Of a stretch of DNA of 64,000 bases, positions 9,045-18,734 are shown one piece after another. The position numbers and the translations under genes were made by a program. The stretch lies in the NCBI GenBank assembly GCA_018401465.1, contig JAGYKE010000004.1, forward strand, positions 1,395,857 to 1,459,856, read 5' to 3'. The notes beneath the pieces are model-generated. The model was given only the letters and a program-made list of their open reading frames with translations. It had not been told where the DNA came from and made no database searches. Each line of letters begins with the position of its first letter. Positions within the stretch are counted from its first letter, which is position 1. The stretch comes from Aestuariivita sp. (GTDB lineage Bacteria > Pseudomonadota > Alphaproteobacteria > Rhodobacterales > Rhodobacteraceae).

Positions 9045-9752
9045 ATGACGATACCCGACCGCCCCTTCCGCAACTTCTATGGCCGCATCCACGGCAAGAC
9101 CCTGAAACCCCATCAGCGCGTCTGGCTGGACGAAGACCTGCCGCGCCTCTCCCCCGGTCCCGTGGAGTGGGAGGAGAACCCCGACCGCAGGCCGCTCGAT
9201 CTCGCGGCCCGCTTCGGGGATCGCGAGATCTGGCTCGAAATCGGCTTCGGCGGCGGCGAACACATGGTCCACATGGCGCAGTCCAACCCGGATGTCGCCC
9301 TGATCGGCTGCGAGCCCTTCGTGAACGGCGTCGCCATGGCGCTGGGCAAGATCCGGCACGCGGGCGTGACCAACATCTCCGTTCATCCGGGCGATGCGCG
9401 CGATCTGATGGAACTGATGCCCGATGGATCGGTTGCGCGGGCCTTCCTGCTTTATCCCGATCCCTGGCCCAAGGCGCGCCACCGCCGCCGCCGCTTCGTC
9501 ACGCCTGATTCTTTGAACCTGCTTGCCCGCGTGCTGAAACCCGGCGCGGAATTCCGCGTGGCGACCGACATCCCCGACTACGTGCGCCATACGCTCGAGG
9601 AGGTGCCGCGCGCAGGCTTCGACTGGCTGGCCGACGCGCCTGCCGACTGGCGGCAGCCCTGGGGCGACTGGGTCTCGACCCGCTATGAACAGAAGGCGCT
9701 GCGCGAAGGGCGCGTGCCCCATTACCTGACGTTCCGGCGCCGCGCTCAGTAA
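9045..9752 (+). CDS. trmB: tRNA (guanine-N7-)-methyltransferase
   Basis: A 235-residue TrmB that forms m7G46 in tRNA. The SAM-binding motif LEIGFGGGEH (about residues 66-75), the acidic GCEP and the signature LLYPDPWPKARHRRRR are all present. The ATG at 9045 is chosen over an upstream in-frame TTG at 9009 because MTIPDRPFRNFYGR is the usual family N-terminus. Its stop overlaps that of the convergent slyX-like gene. Confidence 0.95.
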   Translation: MTIPDRPFRNFYGRIHGKTLKPHQRVWLDEDLPRLSPGPVEWEENPDRRPLDLAARFGDREIWLEIGFGGGEHMVHMAQSNPDVALIGCEPFVNGVAMALGKIRHAGVTNISVHPGDARDLMELMPDGSVARAFLLYPDPWPKARHRRRRFVTPDSLNLLARVLKPGAEFRVATDIPDYVRHTLEEVPRAGFDWLADAPADWRQPWGDWVSTRYEQKALREGRVPHYLTFRRRAQ

Positions 9753-9940
9753 TGCGGGGGGCGTTCGTCGCCGAGGACCACGCCACCCGATCCTTGCGCC
9801 TCGCGCTCAGCCTCGCGTTGCGTCAGCATCTCGACCCGCCGGGTCAGGTGGGAGATCTCGGCCGCCTGGCGCGCCACCACGTCGGACAGGTCGTCAACCG
9901 TCCGGATCAGGTGGGCCAGCTTTTCCTCGATCTCCTGCAT
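9746..9940 (-). CDS. slyX: SlyX-family small coiled-coil protein
   Basis: A 64-residue protein beginning MQEIEEKLAHLIRTVDDLSD, with heptad-like hydrophobic spacing through VARQAAEISHLTRRVEMLTQRE and ending in the family tail RPPHY. Function is unknown in the family. I start it at the cat of 9938-9940 because residues upstream of that Met are low-complexity readthrough of a GC-rich intergenic region. It converges on trmB with a 7-base overlap. Confidence 0.8.
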   Translation of the reverse strand: MQEIEEKLAHLIRTVDDLSDVVARQAAEISHLTRRVEMLTQREAEREAQGSGGVVLGDERPPHY

Positions 9941-10016
9941 GACCCGTGGCCTATCGCATCGGGGCCTTGCCGAAAAGCCCCCGCGCGCGCCAGAGTGCCG
10001 GGAAGGGAGGCCCGAC

Positions 10017-10820
10017 ATGACCATCACCATCGCCACCGACGGCCCCATCACGATCATCGCCATCGACCGGTCCGGGGCGCGCAACGCGGTCGACCCCGCC
10101 ACCGCGCAGGCGCTTTACGATGCGTTCCTCAGGTTCGAGGCGGATGGAGAGGCACAAGTCGCCATCCTGACCGGGCAGGGCGGGGCCTTCTGCGCGGGGT
10201 TCGATCTGAAGGCGGCTGCGACCGGGGCGGCCGACGACTGGATCGACCGCGTGGCGATCCCCGATGACTGGACCGACGCGCAGGCGCAGCCCATCCCGGG
10301 GCCGATGGGGCCGTCGCGGCTCATGCTGACGAAACCGGTCATCGCCGCAATCGAAGGCCCCGCCGTCGCGGGCGGAATGGAGCTTGCCCTCTGGGCCGAC
10401 ATGCGGGTCATGGCGGAAGGGGCCTTCATGGGCGTCTTCTGCCGCCGCTGGGGCGTGCCGCTGATCGACGGCGGCACGGTACGCCTGCCGCGCATCGTGG
10501 GGCAGGGCCGGGCGAACGACCTGATCCTCACGGGCCGCCGGGTCGACGCGGATGAAGCGCTGCGCATCGGGCTGGCCGACCGCACCTGCCCGGAAGGGCA
10601 GGAGCGCGACACCGCGCTGGCCCTTGCCCATGACCTGACGCGCTTTCCGCAGGGTTGCCTGCGGGCCGATCACCTGTCGGCGCGGATGGCGGGGACCGAC
10701 CTTGCGGCGGCCTTGCGCCGGGAATGGGCGTCGGCCGCGCTCTATCATGCCGAAGGGCGGGGCGGGGCTGTGCGGTTTGCGGGCGGCAAGGGCCGGTCTG
10801 GCGATTTCGGCGCGATCTGA
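10017..10820 (+). CDS. Enoyl-CoA hydratase/isomerase family protein
   Basis: A 267-residue crotonase-fold protein. Oxyanion-hole segments are FCAGFDLKA (about residue 60) and EGPAVAGGMELAL (about 115-127). The motif GVFCRRWGVPLIDGGTVRLPRIVG matches the usual helix-turn after the second catalytic region. The start follows GAAGGGAGG at a good spacing. The exact CoA substrate cannot be assigned, and no beta-oxidation partners are adjacent. It stands alone between divergent slyX and hisS. Confidence 0.85.
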   Translation: MTITIATDGPITIIAIDRSGARNAVDPATAQALYDAFLRFEADGEAQVAILTGQGGAFCAGFDLKAAATGAADDWIDRVAIPDDWTDAQAQPIPGPMGPSRLMLTKPVIAAIEGPAVAGGMELALWADMRVMAEGAFMGVFCRRWGVPLIDGGTVRLPRIVGQGRANDLILTGRRVDADEALRIGLADRTCPEGQERDTALALAHDLTRFPQGCLRADHLSARMAGTDLAAALRREWASAALYHAEGRGGAVRFAGGKGRSGDFGAI

Positions 10821-10892
10821 CGCGCCTTGCCCCGACATGGCCCTTGGGCTAGACCCGCGCGCGACGATCAGGGCGGCAGGGACCGAAAGCCG

Positions 10893-12380
10893 ATGGCGAA
10901 AGAGAAGAAACAGCCGCGCCCGAAGGCCGAGACGCCGAAGGGCTTCCGCGACTATTTCGGCGCCGAGGTGACCGAACGCCAGCAGATGCTGGCGCGCATC
11001 GCGGCGGTCTATCACCGTTACGGCTTTGACGCGCTGGAAAGCAGCGCCGTCGAGACGGTCGAGGCGCTGGGCAAGTTCCTGCCCGATGTCGACCGCCCCA
11101 ACGAAGGCGTCTTCGCCTGGCAGGAGGCCGACGAGGGCGACAAGGGTGACTGGCTGGCGCTGCGCTATGACCTGACCGCGCCGCTCGCCCGCGTCTATGC
11201 CCAGCACCGCAACGACCTGCCGACGCCCTACCGCCGCTATGCCATGGGCCCCGTCTGGCGCAACGAAAAGCCCGGGCCGGGGCGATTCCGCCAGTTCTAT
11301 CAATGCGATGCCGATACGGTGGGAAGTGCCTCGATGGCCGCCGACGCCGAGATCTGCGCCATGCTGGCCGACGCGCTGGAAGAGGTCGGCATCCCGCGCG
11401 GGGACTACATCATCCGGGTGAACAACCGGAAGGTGCTGAACGGGGTGCTCGAGACGATGGGCCTGCCGGACGATGACCAGAAGGCCGCCGTCCTGCGCAC
11501 CATCGACAAATTCGACAAGGTCGGCGAAGCCGGTGTGCGCGAGTTGCTCGGCAAGGGGCGGCTGGATGCCTCCGGTGCCTATATCGACGGTGTTGGCCTG
11601 AGCGACGCGCAGGCCGAGCCGGTGCTGGCCTTCCTGACCTCGAAGGCCGACGGCAATGCTGCCACGCTCGACAACCTGCGCGCGGCGGTCGGCGACAGCG
11701 TGACCGGCGCGCAGGGCATCGACGAACTCTCGCAGATCGCGGGCCTCCTTGCCGCGCAGGGCTACGGCCCCGACCGCATCGTCATCGACCCTTCGGTCGT
11801 GCGCGGCCTCGGCTACTACACCGGCCCGGTCTACGAGGCGGAACTGACCTTCGACATCCTTGATGAGAAGGGCCGCAAGCGGCAATTCGGGTCGGTCGCG
11901 GGGGGCGGGCGCTATGATGATCTGGTGAAACGCTTCACCGGGCAGGAAGTGCCCGCGACGGGTGTGTCCATCGGCGTCGACCGCCTGCTGGCCGCGCTGC
12001 GCGAAAAGGGCCGGGTGGGCGGCGCCGAACAGGGCCCCGTCGTCGTCACCGTGATGGACCGTGACCGCATGGCGGACTACCAGGCGATGGTGGCCGAGCT
12101 GCGCAACGCAGGCATCCGCGCCGAAGTCTATCTCGGCAACCCCAAGAACTTCGGCAACCAGCTCAAATACGCCGACCGCCGTGGCTCGCCCGTGGCGATC
12201 ATCGAAGGGGCCGAGGAAAAGGCGCGCGGCGTCGTCCAGATCAAGGACCTGATCCTTGGCGCGCAGATGGCGGAGAACGCCACGCTGGAAGAATGGAAGG
12301 ACCGGCCCAGCCAGATCGAGGCCCCGCGCAGCGATCTTGTCGCGCAGGTGCAGGCGATCCTCGCCCGTCACCGCCCATGA
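10893..12380 (+). CDS. hisS: Histidyl-tRNA synthetase
   Basis: A 495-residue class II aminoacyl-tRNA synthetase. Motif 2 appears in [19 protein letters not shown], followed by the histidine-specific [10 protein letters not shown]. The HisA-type motif is [12 protein letters not shown] and motif 3 is [13 protein letters not shown]...[11 protein letters not shown]-terminal anticodon-binding domain is visible from about residue 385. The N-terminus is lysine-rich. The ATG at 10893 is preferred to an upstream in-frame candidate at 10827. Its stop overlaps the hisZ start (ATGA). Confidence 0.96.
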   Translation: MAKEKKQPRPKAETPKGFRDYFGAEVTERQQMLARIAAVYHRYGFDALESSAVETVEALGKFLPDVDRPNEGVFAWQEADEGDKGDWLALRYDLTAPLARVYAQHRNDLPTPYRRYAMGPVWRNEKPGPGRFRQFYQCDADTVGSASMAADAEICAMLADALEEVGIPRGDYIIRVNNRKVLNGVLETMGLPDDDQKAAVLRTIDKFDKVGEAGVRELLGKGRLDASGAYIDGVGLSDAQAEPVLAFLTSKADGNAATLDNLRAAVGDSVTGAQGIDELSQIAGLLAAQGYGPDRIVIDPSVVRGLGYYTGPVYEAELTFDILDEKGRKRQFGSVAGGGRYDDLVKRFTGQEVPATGVSIGVDRLLAALREKGRVGGAEQGPVVVTVMDRDRMADYQAMVAELRNAGIRAEVYLGNPKNFGNQLKYADRRGSPVAIIEGAEEKARGVVQIKDLILGAQMAENATLEEWKDRPSQIEAPRSDLVAQVQAILARHRP

Positions 12381-13465
12381 CCGACCGCGCCCGCATCCAG
12401 GCCGAGGCCACGCGCCTGCGCGCCGTGTTCGAGGCCGCGGGCGCGCAGGTGGTGGAGACGCCCATCCTGCAACCGGCGGAAACGCTGCTTGATCTTTACG
12501 GCGAAGACATCCGTGCCCGCGCCTATGTCACCACGGACGCGCTGCGCGGCGAACAGATGCTGCGCCCGGACTTCACCGTGCCGGTGGTGCAGATGCACAT
12601 GGCCCATGGCGCCGACCCCGCGCGCTATACCTATTCGGGCGAGGTCTTCCGCCGGCAGGAACTCAATGAGGACCGCGCCAACGAATATATCCAGGTCGGA
12701 TACGAGGTCTTCGACCGCACCGACCCCGAAGCTGCCGACGCCGAGGTCTTCGCGCTCTTCCGCGATCTGCTGGCACCCTTGCCGCTGCAGGCGGCGACGG
12801 GCGACATCGGCATCCTGATCGCCGCGGTCGAGGGTCTGCGCACCACCCCGGCGCGCCGCGCCGCGCTGCGCCGCCATGTCTGGCGTCCACGCCGCTTCCG
12901 CGCCCTGCTCGACCGCTTTTCGGGCCGGGCTGCGGTGCCGCCCGCGCGTGCCGCCCTTCTGGCCGCCGCCGACCCCTTCATTGACGCAGGCCCCGAACTC
13001 GGCCTTCGTTCGCGCACCGAGGTGGCGGCCCGCATCGCCGCGCTGCGCGCTGACGCCGCCGAACCGCCCCTGTCGGAGCACGAGATCGCGGGCCTCGACG
13101 CGATCCTCGCGACCCGCGAAACGCTGCCCTTCGCACTGGAACGGCTGCGCGACATCGCGGTCGACCTGCCCGCCATCTCCGCCGCCGTCGACCGGCTTGA
13201 TCGCCGCGCCGAAAGGCTGGCCGCGCGGGGCGTGGATGTCGACAATCTCGACTTCGAGGCGAGCTATGGCCGCACGCAGATGGAGTATTACGACGGCTTC
13301 GTCTTCGGCTTCACCGCGAAGGGCCGTCCCGACCTGCCGCCCGTGGCCACCGGCGGGCGCTATGACGCGCTGACCCGCCAACTGGGGCAGGGGGCCGAGA
13401 TTCCGGCAGTGGGCGGCGTGATGCGGCCGGGCCTCATGGTCCTCTTGCAGGGCGGTGGCGCATGA
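12377..13465 (+). CDS. hisZ: ATP phosphoribosyltransferase regulatory subunit
   Basis: A 362-residue HisS-paralogous subunit that pairs with the short-form HisG to make the first enzyme of histidine synthesis. It keeps synthetase-like segments ([36 protein letters not shown]) but lacks the tRNA-synthetase C-terminal domain and the canonical histidyl motif. It is coupled to both neighbours by ATGA overlaps, which supports a hisS-hisZ-hisG operon. Confidence 0.93.
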   Translation: MTDRARIQAEATRLRAVFEAAGAQVVETPILQPAETLLDLYGEDIRARAYVTTDALRGEQMLRPDFTVPVVQMHMAHGADPARYTYSGEVFRRQELNEDRANEYIQVGYEVFDRTDPEAADAEVFALFRDLLAPLPLQAATGDIGILIAAVEGLRTTPARRAALRRHVWRPRRFRALLDRFSGRAAVPPARAALLAAADPFIDAGPELGLRSRTEVAARIAALRADAAEPPLSEHEIAGLDAILATRETLPFALERLRDIAVDLPAISAAVDRLDRRAERLAARGVDVDNLDFEASYGRTQMEYYDGFVFGFTAKGRPDLPPVATGGRYDALTRQLGQGAEIPAVGGVMRPGLMVLLQGGGA

Positions 13466-14157
13466 CTGTCAGGCTGGGCGTGCCGTCCAAGGGGCGGCTG
13501 ATGGACAAGACCTTCGACTGGTTCGCGGCACGCGGCGTCCGGCTGGCGCGCAGCGCCGACCAACGCGAATACGCCGCGCAGATCGAAGGGATCGGGGGCG
13601 TGTCCCTCGTCCTTGTCTCGGCGGGCGAGGTGCCACGCGATCTGGCCGCGGGGCGGCTGCATCTGGGCGTCACCGGCACTGATCTGGTGCGCGAAAAGCT
13701 CCCGCGGTGGGAACAGCAGCTGCGCGAACTGGTGCCCATGGGGTTCGGCGAGGCGAATCTTGTCCTTGCGGTGCCGCGGCTCTGGGTGGATGTCGACACG
13801 CTTGACGATCTCGACGCCGCGGCGGCGGCGTTCCGGGCACAGCACGGCTGGCGCCTGCGCATCGCGACGAAATATCACCGTCTGGTGCGGGATTTTCTGC
13901 GCGAGGCGGGCGTGGCCGATTACGCGCTGGTCGACAGCCAAGGCGCGACCGAAGGCACGATCCGGAATGAGACCGCCGAGGCCATCGCCGACATCACCTC
14001 GACCGGCGACACGCTGCGGGCAAATCACCTCAAGACCTTGTCCGACGGTCTGATCCTGCGCAGTCAGGCGACGCTGTGGCAAAGCCGCACCGCGCCGATG
14101 ACCGGCGCGGACCGCGCCGCGCTGTCGGCGCTCCTGGGTCGGATCGGGTTGTCCTGA
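13462..14157 (+). CDS. hisG: ATP phosphoribosyltransferase catalytic subunit, short form
   Basis: A 231-residue HisG-S type enzyme that condenses ATP and PRPP. The N-terminal LGVPSKGRLMDKT segment and the PRPP-loop region near DYALVDSQGATEGTIRNETAEAIADITSTG are present. The regulatory C-terminal domain of long HisG is absent, as expected when hisZ is adjacent. Confidence 0.94.
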   Translation: MTVRLGVPSKGRLMDKTFDWFAARGVRLARSADQREYAAQIEGIGGVSLVLVSAGEVPRDLAAGRLHLGVTGTDLVREKLPRWEQQLRELVPMGFGEANLVLAVPRLWVDVDTLDDLDAAAAAFRAQHGWRLRIATKYHRLVRDFLREAGVADYALVDSQGATEGTIRNETAEAIADITSTGDTLRANHLKTLSDGLILRSQATLWQSRTAPMTGADRAALSALLGRIGLS

Positions 14158-14576
14158 AGCCGGCTCCACATCCGCGGATGGTCTGAACGCAGCCGCACGC
14201 CCCCGGGCGGTCGTTTCCGTCCGGGCCGCCTGCGCTGCGCCAAATGACGTTGCGTTACCGCGCAGGCAACGCCCCGGGTGGCGGTTGTGACCAGAAAACC
14301 TTTCAAAAACATGTATTTGCCGTTTCGAACACGGTGCCGCGACATCGTTTCCGCCTGCTGGCGTGCAAGTCGCACGCCGCTGTGATGTTGCGGGAACGCG
14401 CAGTCAGTGTAATCTGCCACGCTAGTAGCCGACCGCAGGTGCAAGGGACCGTCACAAGGCCCCGACCCGCGGACGTAACATGGGAGGTCCGTTCCGGAAA
14501 CGGCAAGACGAAGGGGCGCGCAGGTCGTGGCCCTTTGACTACGTGTATCCGGGCGGGAGACGGGGGTCTTGGCACC
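14158..14576. other. 419-base gap between hisG and the ABC transporter genes
   Basis: No convincing gene was found here. A hairpin CCCGGGCGG (14202-14210) with CCGTCCGGG (14217-14225), one G-U pair and a 6-base loop, could end the his transcript, although no T-run follows. A relatively AT-rich stretch near 14290-14320 (AAAACCTTTCAAAAACATG) is a possible promoter or regulatory region for the transporter operon. No -35/-10 pair is convincing. Confidence 0.4.
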
Positions 14577-15338
14577 ATGCTGAGGATCGAAGACCTGCAT
14601 CTGTCCTTCGGGGGCATCAAGGCCCTCCAAGGGATCAGTTTCGAAGCCCGTCCGGGCGAGATCACCGGCGTGATCGGGCCGAACGGGGCGGGCAAGACAT
14701 CGCTCTTCAACGCCATATCGGGCTTCTACAAGCCCGATCGCGGACGCGTCTTCTTCGACGGGCAGGACATCACGGGCCTGTCGCCCGACCGGCGCGCCGA
14801 ACTCGGCATCGCGCGCACCTTCCAGAACATCGCTCTGTTCCGTGGCATGACCGTGCTCGACAACATCAAGCTGGGCGGTCACACGCGGCTGAAGACGAAT
14901 GTCTGGCAGGCGCTGCGCTATTTCGGCGCCGCGCAGCGCGAAGAGCTGGAGCTGCGCCGCGACATCGAGGAACGCGTAATCAACTTCCTCGAAATCGACC
15001 ACATCCGCAAATACCCCATCACCATGCTGCCCTACGGCCTGCAGAAGCGGGTCGAACTGGGCCGCGCGCTGGCCATGCAGCCCAAAGTGCTGATGCTCGA
15101 CGAACCGGTCGCGGGGATGAACCGCGAGGAAACCGCTGACATGGCGCGCTTCATCCTCGACGTGCAGGAACAGTTCGGCACCACGATCCTGCTGGTGGAA
15201 CACGACATGCACATGGTCATGGACATCTGTTCGCACATCGTCGTGCTGAACTTCGGCCAGCAGATCGCCAGCGGCACGCCGGCCGAGGTCAGCGGCAATC
15301 AGGACGTCATCGAAGCATATCTGGGGGCCGCCGCCTGA
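14577..15338 (+). CDS. livG: ABC transporter ATP-binding protein, LivG type
   Basis: A 253-residue ATPase of the hydrophobic amino acid (HAAT) uptake family. Walker A is GPNGAGKTS, the family-typical signature is LPYGLQKRVELGRALA, Walker B is VLMLDEPVAGMN, and the switch region is LLVEHDMHMVM. In-frame codons run upstream, but MLRIEDLHLSFGGIKAL at 14577 is the standard family start. Its stop overlaps the first permease gene (TGATG). The symbol marks the family only; the substrate may not be a branched-chain amino acid because an acyl-CoA ligase closes the operon. Confidence 0.88.
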   Translation: MLRIEDLHLSFGGIKALQGISFEARPGEITGVIGPNGAGKTSLFNAISGFYKPDRGRVFFDGQDITGLSPDRRAELGIARTFQNIALFRGMTVLDNIKLGGHTRLKTNVWQALRYFGAAQREELELRRDIEERVINFLEIDHIRKYPITMLPYGLQKRVELGRALAMQPKVLMLDEPVAGMNREETADMARFILDVQEQFGTTILLVEHDMHMVMDICSHIVVLNFGQQIASGTPAEVSGNQDVIEAYLGAAA

Positions 15339-16342
15339 TGGGACAGTTCACCCAATTCGCCATCAACGGCCTGATGTCGGGCGCGATCTACGCGTTGATC
15401 GCGGTCGGCATCGTGTCGGTCTACAAGGCCACCAAGGTCGTGAACTTCGCGCATGGCTACCTGATCATGTTCGGGGCCTATTTCTATTTCACCTTCTCGG
15501 TGATCGTGCCGGGGCAGTCCTGGGCGCCGGATTGGCTCGCCTCGTGGCAGCCCGCCTGGCTTCTCGAGATGCGCGAAGGCCTGCCCATGTTCTCGCCCAT
15601 GGGGGCGGTGCTCGACTGGGTGCAGAACGTGCCGCGCATTCTCTTGGGGATCGCGGGGGCGCTGGTGTGCAACGCCATCGTGGGACGGATCATCGAACGC
15701 ACGCTGATGCGCCCGCTTATGGGGCAGTCGATCTTCGCCATGATCATGGTGACGGTGGGCCTGATTTCCATCATGTCGGGCGCGGCGTCCATCATCTGGA
15801 CGGCGGACGCAGACTTCGTGCCCCATATCGCGCCCAACGCGCCCATCCGGTTCGAGCTGTTCGGGACGATGATCTTCCTCTTCGGCGCGGACCTCGTGAA
15901 CATGATCGTCGCGCTTCTCATCTTCGCGGGCATCGTGCTGATGGTGCGCTATACCAAGTCGGGCGTCGCGATCCGCGCCACCGCCGAGGACCAGTCGACT
16001 GCCTATTCCATGGGGATCAGCGTGCCGAAGGTGTTCAGCCGCGCCTGGGTTCTGGCCTCGACCACCGGGGCCATCGCGGGCGCGATCCTCGCCACCCGCA
16101 ACGGCATTTCGCCCAGCCTTGGGCTGTTCGGCTTCAGCGTGCTGGCGATCGTGCTCATGGGCGGGCTTGACAGCTATATCGGCGTCTTCCTCGCCGCCAT
16201 GGCGGTGGGCGTGATGGAGGCGCTGACGCAATGGCGGATGGGCGGTGACTGGGCCGAGATCGTGCCTTACGTTGCGGTGCTGCTGATCCTCCTGATCCGT
16301 CCGCACGGGCTCTTCGGGTCGAAGGAGGTCGAACGGATATGA
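15338..16342 (+). CDS. livH: ABC transporter permease, LivH type
   Basis: A 334-residue integral membrane protein with about eight hydrophobic spans, opening with FAINGLMSGAIYALIAVGIVSVYKATKVVNFAHGYLIM, which is diagnostic for LivH-type permeases. The cytoplasmic coupling region reads AIRATAEDQSTAYSMGI. A roughly 55-residue insertion around residues 50-105 is longer than in classical LivH and typical of the variant found beside acyl-CoA ligases. It overlaps livM by ATGA. Confidence 0.88.
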   Translation: MGQFTQFAINGLMSGAIYALIAVGIVSVYKATKVVNFAHGYLIMFGAYFYFTFSVIVPGQSWAPDWLASWQPAWLLEMREGLPMFSPMGAVLDWVQNVPRILLGIAGALVCNAIVGRIIERTLMRPLMGQSIFAMIMVTVGLISIMSGAASIIWTADADFVPHIAPNAPIRFELFGTMIFLFGADLVNMIVALLIFAGIVLMVRYTKSGVAIRATAEDQSTAYSMGISVPKVFSRAWVLASTTGAIAGAILATRNGISPSLGLFGFSVLAIVLMGGLDSYIGVFLAAMAVGVMEALTQWRMGGDWAEIVPYVAVLLILLIRPHGLFGSKEVERI

Positions 16343-17409
16343 TCAACGGCAATCTCAAGGCGAGCTATGCCGCCGACGAACGCGTCCTCAACAACACCTA
16401 CAAGCAGACCTTCGTCTACGGGATGATGCTGGCTCTGGCGCTGTTCGCGGGCTTCGCCAACGACTACATGATCCTGATCGCCTGCAAGATGGGCATCCTC
16501 TTGATCGCGGTCGTGGGTGTGAACATCCTGACGGGCTACACGGGTCTCGTCTCGCTTGGCCATGGCGCCTTCGTGGCGATCGGGGCCTATTCGGTCACCA
16601 TGCTGGAAAACGGGCTGACGGGCATCGTGCCCGAAAGCCTGACCATCTTCGTGGTCCTGCCGCTGGCGGTGGCGATCACGGCGGTCGTCGGCGTTTTCGT
16701 GGGCCTGCCATCGCTGCGGGTGAAGGGGCTGTATCTGGCCGTGGCGACGCTGGCTGCGAACTTCATCGTGATCTTCCTGATCGAACAGGACGCTTTCGCG
16801 CCCTGGACCGGCGGCGTCGTCGGCATCAACACGCATGACGCCAACATTCTGGGCTGGGTGCTGGATACCAACCGCGAGATGTTCGTGCTGATCGCGGTGG
16901 TGGCCTTCGTGTCGCTTCTGGCGGCGCAGAACCTGATCCGCACGCGGGTCGGCCGCGCCTTCATCGCGATCCGCGACCGCGACTATTCGGCCGAGATCCT
17001 CGGGATTTCGCTTCTGCGCTACAAGCTGACCTCCTTCGCGCTGTCGGCGGCCTATTGCGGGCTGGCGGGCGCGATGTTCGCCTATTTCTATTCGCGCATC
17101 CTGCCCGAACAGTTCGAACTGGACCTCAGCCTCGAACTCGTCGCGGCGCTGATCGTGGGCGGCATGGGCCGCACCATGGGGCCGGTCTTCGGGGTCATGA
17201 TCATCGTCATGATGCCCGAGGTGATCAAGGTGTTCGCCGCCTATTTCACCGGCGGCGACGCGGCCTCGGCCCGCTACATCGCGCCGCTTCAGGAAATCGC
17301 CTTCGGCCTTCTGCTGGTCTTCTTCCTTCTGAAGGAACCGCTGGGCATCAACCACATCACCGACCGCATACTGCGTGCCGCAAACCGTTGGCCGTTTGCA
17401 CGCGGATAA
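16339..17409 (+). CDS. livM: ABC transporter permease, LivM type
   Basis: A 356-residue permease partner of LivH. The LivM signature VGVNILTGYTGLVSLGHGAFVAIGAY is at about residues 55-80, and the coupling helix region is FIAIRDRDYSAEILGI. About ten hydrophobic spans are visible. It is translated with an AAGGAGG ribosome site located in the end of livH. Confidence 0.88.
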   Translation: MINGNLKASYAADERVLNNTYKQTFVYGMMLALALFAGFANDYMILIACKMGILLIAVVGVNILTGYTGLVSLGHGAFVAIGAYSVTMLENGLTGIVPESLTIFVVLPLAVAITAVVGVFVGLPSLRVKGLYLAVATLAANFIVIFLIEQDAFAPWTGGVVGINTHDANILGWVLDTNREMFVLIAVVAFVSLLAAQNLIRTRVGRAFIAIRDRDYSAEILGISLLRYKLTSFALSAAYCGLAGAMFAYFYSRILPEQFELDLSLELVAALIVGGMGRTMGPVFGVMIIVMMPEVIKVFAAYFTGGDAASARYIAPLQEIAFGLLLVFFLLKEPLGINHITDRILRAANRWPFARG

Positions 17410-17446
17410 TGACAGGCCAAATCCATAGGGAGAGGAGACCCTGACC

Positions 17447-18655
17447 ATGAAGCTGAACCGCCGTTCCTTCCTTGCGACCTCGGCCGCGGCCACCGCGGTT
17501 ATGGGGACGCCCATGATCCTCAAGGCGCAGCCCGCCGAATACGTGCTGGGCGCGTCGCTGCCGCTGACGGGGCCCTTCGCCACCGCCGGCCAGCTTGTCG
17601 CGCCGGTCTTCGCGCTTGCCGCGAAGCTCTTCAACGACGAAGGCGGCGTGGCGGGCACGCCGATCCGCTTCGTCACGGAAGATTCGGGATACATCCCGCA
17701 GAACGCGCTGGCAAACTACCAGCGCGCGCTGGCCACCGAAGGCGACGCGATGATCGGCTACTTCGCCGACTCGACCGGTGCCATGAAGCTGATCGCGCCG
17801 GAACTGAAGGGGGCCAACGCCCGCATCATGGGGTCGACCTCGTTTGCCTCGGAACTCGCCAACCCGGCGACCAACCCCTACCAGTATCTGTCGGGGCCGA
17901 CCTACCAGTCGCAGTTCGACATCTTGCTGCAGAAGATCAAGGACGTGGGCGGCACCACCGTCGCCTTCATCTATTCCAACACCGAATTCGGCCGCGACCC
18001 GCTGGAACATGGCCGCGCCACGGCGGAACGGCTGGGCATCAAGGTTGTGCTCGAGGAAGAGACCAAGGCGCAGGGCGCCGACATCCCGACCCATGTCACC
18101 AAGCTGGCCCAGTCGGGTGCCGAGCACTGCATCCTGCAGGGCTATGTCACCGGCGTCTGGCCGCAGCTGATCGGCGGCGCGCGCCAGTTCGGCCTGCCCA
18201 CCAAGTTCTACGGCACCTTCTGGGGCATGGAAAAGATCATCGCCGACCGCATCACCGCCGAGGCGGGCCCCTTCCTCGAAGGCTATGAGGGCATCATGCC
18301 TTACCGCTATTTCTGGGATCAGGCGGATGCGCCGCGCTACCAGAAATATGCCGAGTATTCGAAGGCCATGTTCGCGGGCACGCCGCTCGAGAACTACATG
18401 TCGACCTGGGCGCTGCAGACGATGTGCGGGCTCGAGATCGCGATGAAGGCCTTCCGCGACACCGCCGAGAAGGGGCTTGAACTGACCCCCGACAACATCG
18501 CCGAAACGCTTGCCGGGATTTCCGACTGGGATACGGGCGGGTTCTTCGGCGGGCCGGTGTCGATGGTCAACAACGCCATCGGGACGGGCCGCGTCTATGC
18601 CTATGACACCGCCTCGGGGCTGTTCAACCCGACCTCGGACTGGTTCACGGTGTAA
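17447..18655 (+). CDS. ABC transporter substrate-binding protein, Tat-exported, type 1 periplasmic-binding fold
   Basis: A 402-residue binding protein of the leucine/amide family. The N-terminus has a twin-arginine signal (KLNRRSFLATSAAATAV). The mature part starts near QPAEYVLGASLPLTGPFATAGQ, the usual first strand of this fold. A Tat rather than Sec signal is common for these proteins in Rhodobacteraceae. It is the third component of the livGHM-like system. The ligand is unknown; the neighbouring acyl-CoA ligase hints at a carboxylic acid. Confidence 0.85.
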   Translation: MKLNRRSFLATSAAATAVMGTPMILKAQPAEYVLGASLPLTGPFATAGQLVAPVFALAAKLFNDEGGVAGTPIRFVTEDSGYIPQNALANYQRALATEGDAMIGYFADSTGAMKLIAPELKGANARIMGSTSFASELANPATNPYQYLSGPTYQSQFDILLQKIKDVGGTTVAFIYSNTEFGRDPLEHGRATAERLGIKVVLEEETKAQGADIPTHVTKLAQSGAEHCILQGYVTGVWPQLIGGARQFGLPTKFYGTFWGMEKIIADRITAEAGPFLEGYEGIMPYRYFWDQADAPRYQKYAEYSKAMFAGTPLENYMSTWALQTMCGLEIAMKAFRDTAEKGLELTPDNIAETLAGISDWDTGGFFGGPVSMVNNAIGTGRVYAYDTASGLFNPTSDWFTV

Positions 18656-18664
18656 GCGAAGGAG

Positions 18665-18685
18665 GCGGGGGGCTCTGCCCCCCGC
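18665..18685 (+). repeat. GC-rich hairpin with CCCCCCGGGATATTT tail
   Basis: A perfect 9-bp stem GCGGGGGGC/GCCCCCCGC with a TCT loop is followed by AACCCCCCGGGATATTTGGGG, in the gap between the binding-protein gene and the second ATPase gene. Elements of this look are frequent between genes in Rhodobacteraceae. It may stabilise the upstream transcript or attenuate readthrough into livF. Confidence 0.55.
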
Positions 18686-18734
18686 AACCCCCCGGGATAT
18701 TTGGGGCGAGAGGAAGACAGGGGCGCGGGCCGAG

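Noticed and set aside
14158-14576. Possible small genes or RNA genes in the hisG-livG gap.
   Set aside because: Short frames here lack ribosome sites and family features, and no tRNA-like cloverleaf or T-arm consensus was found by eye.
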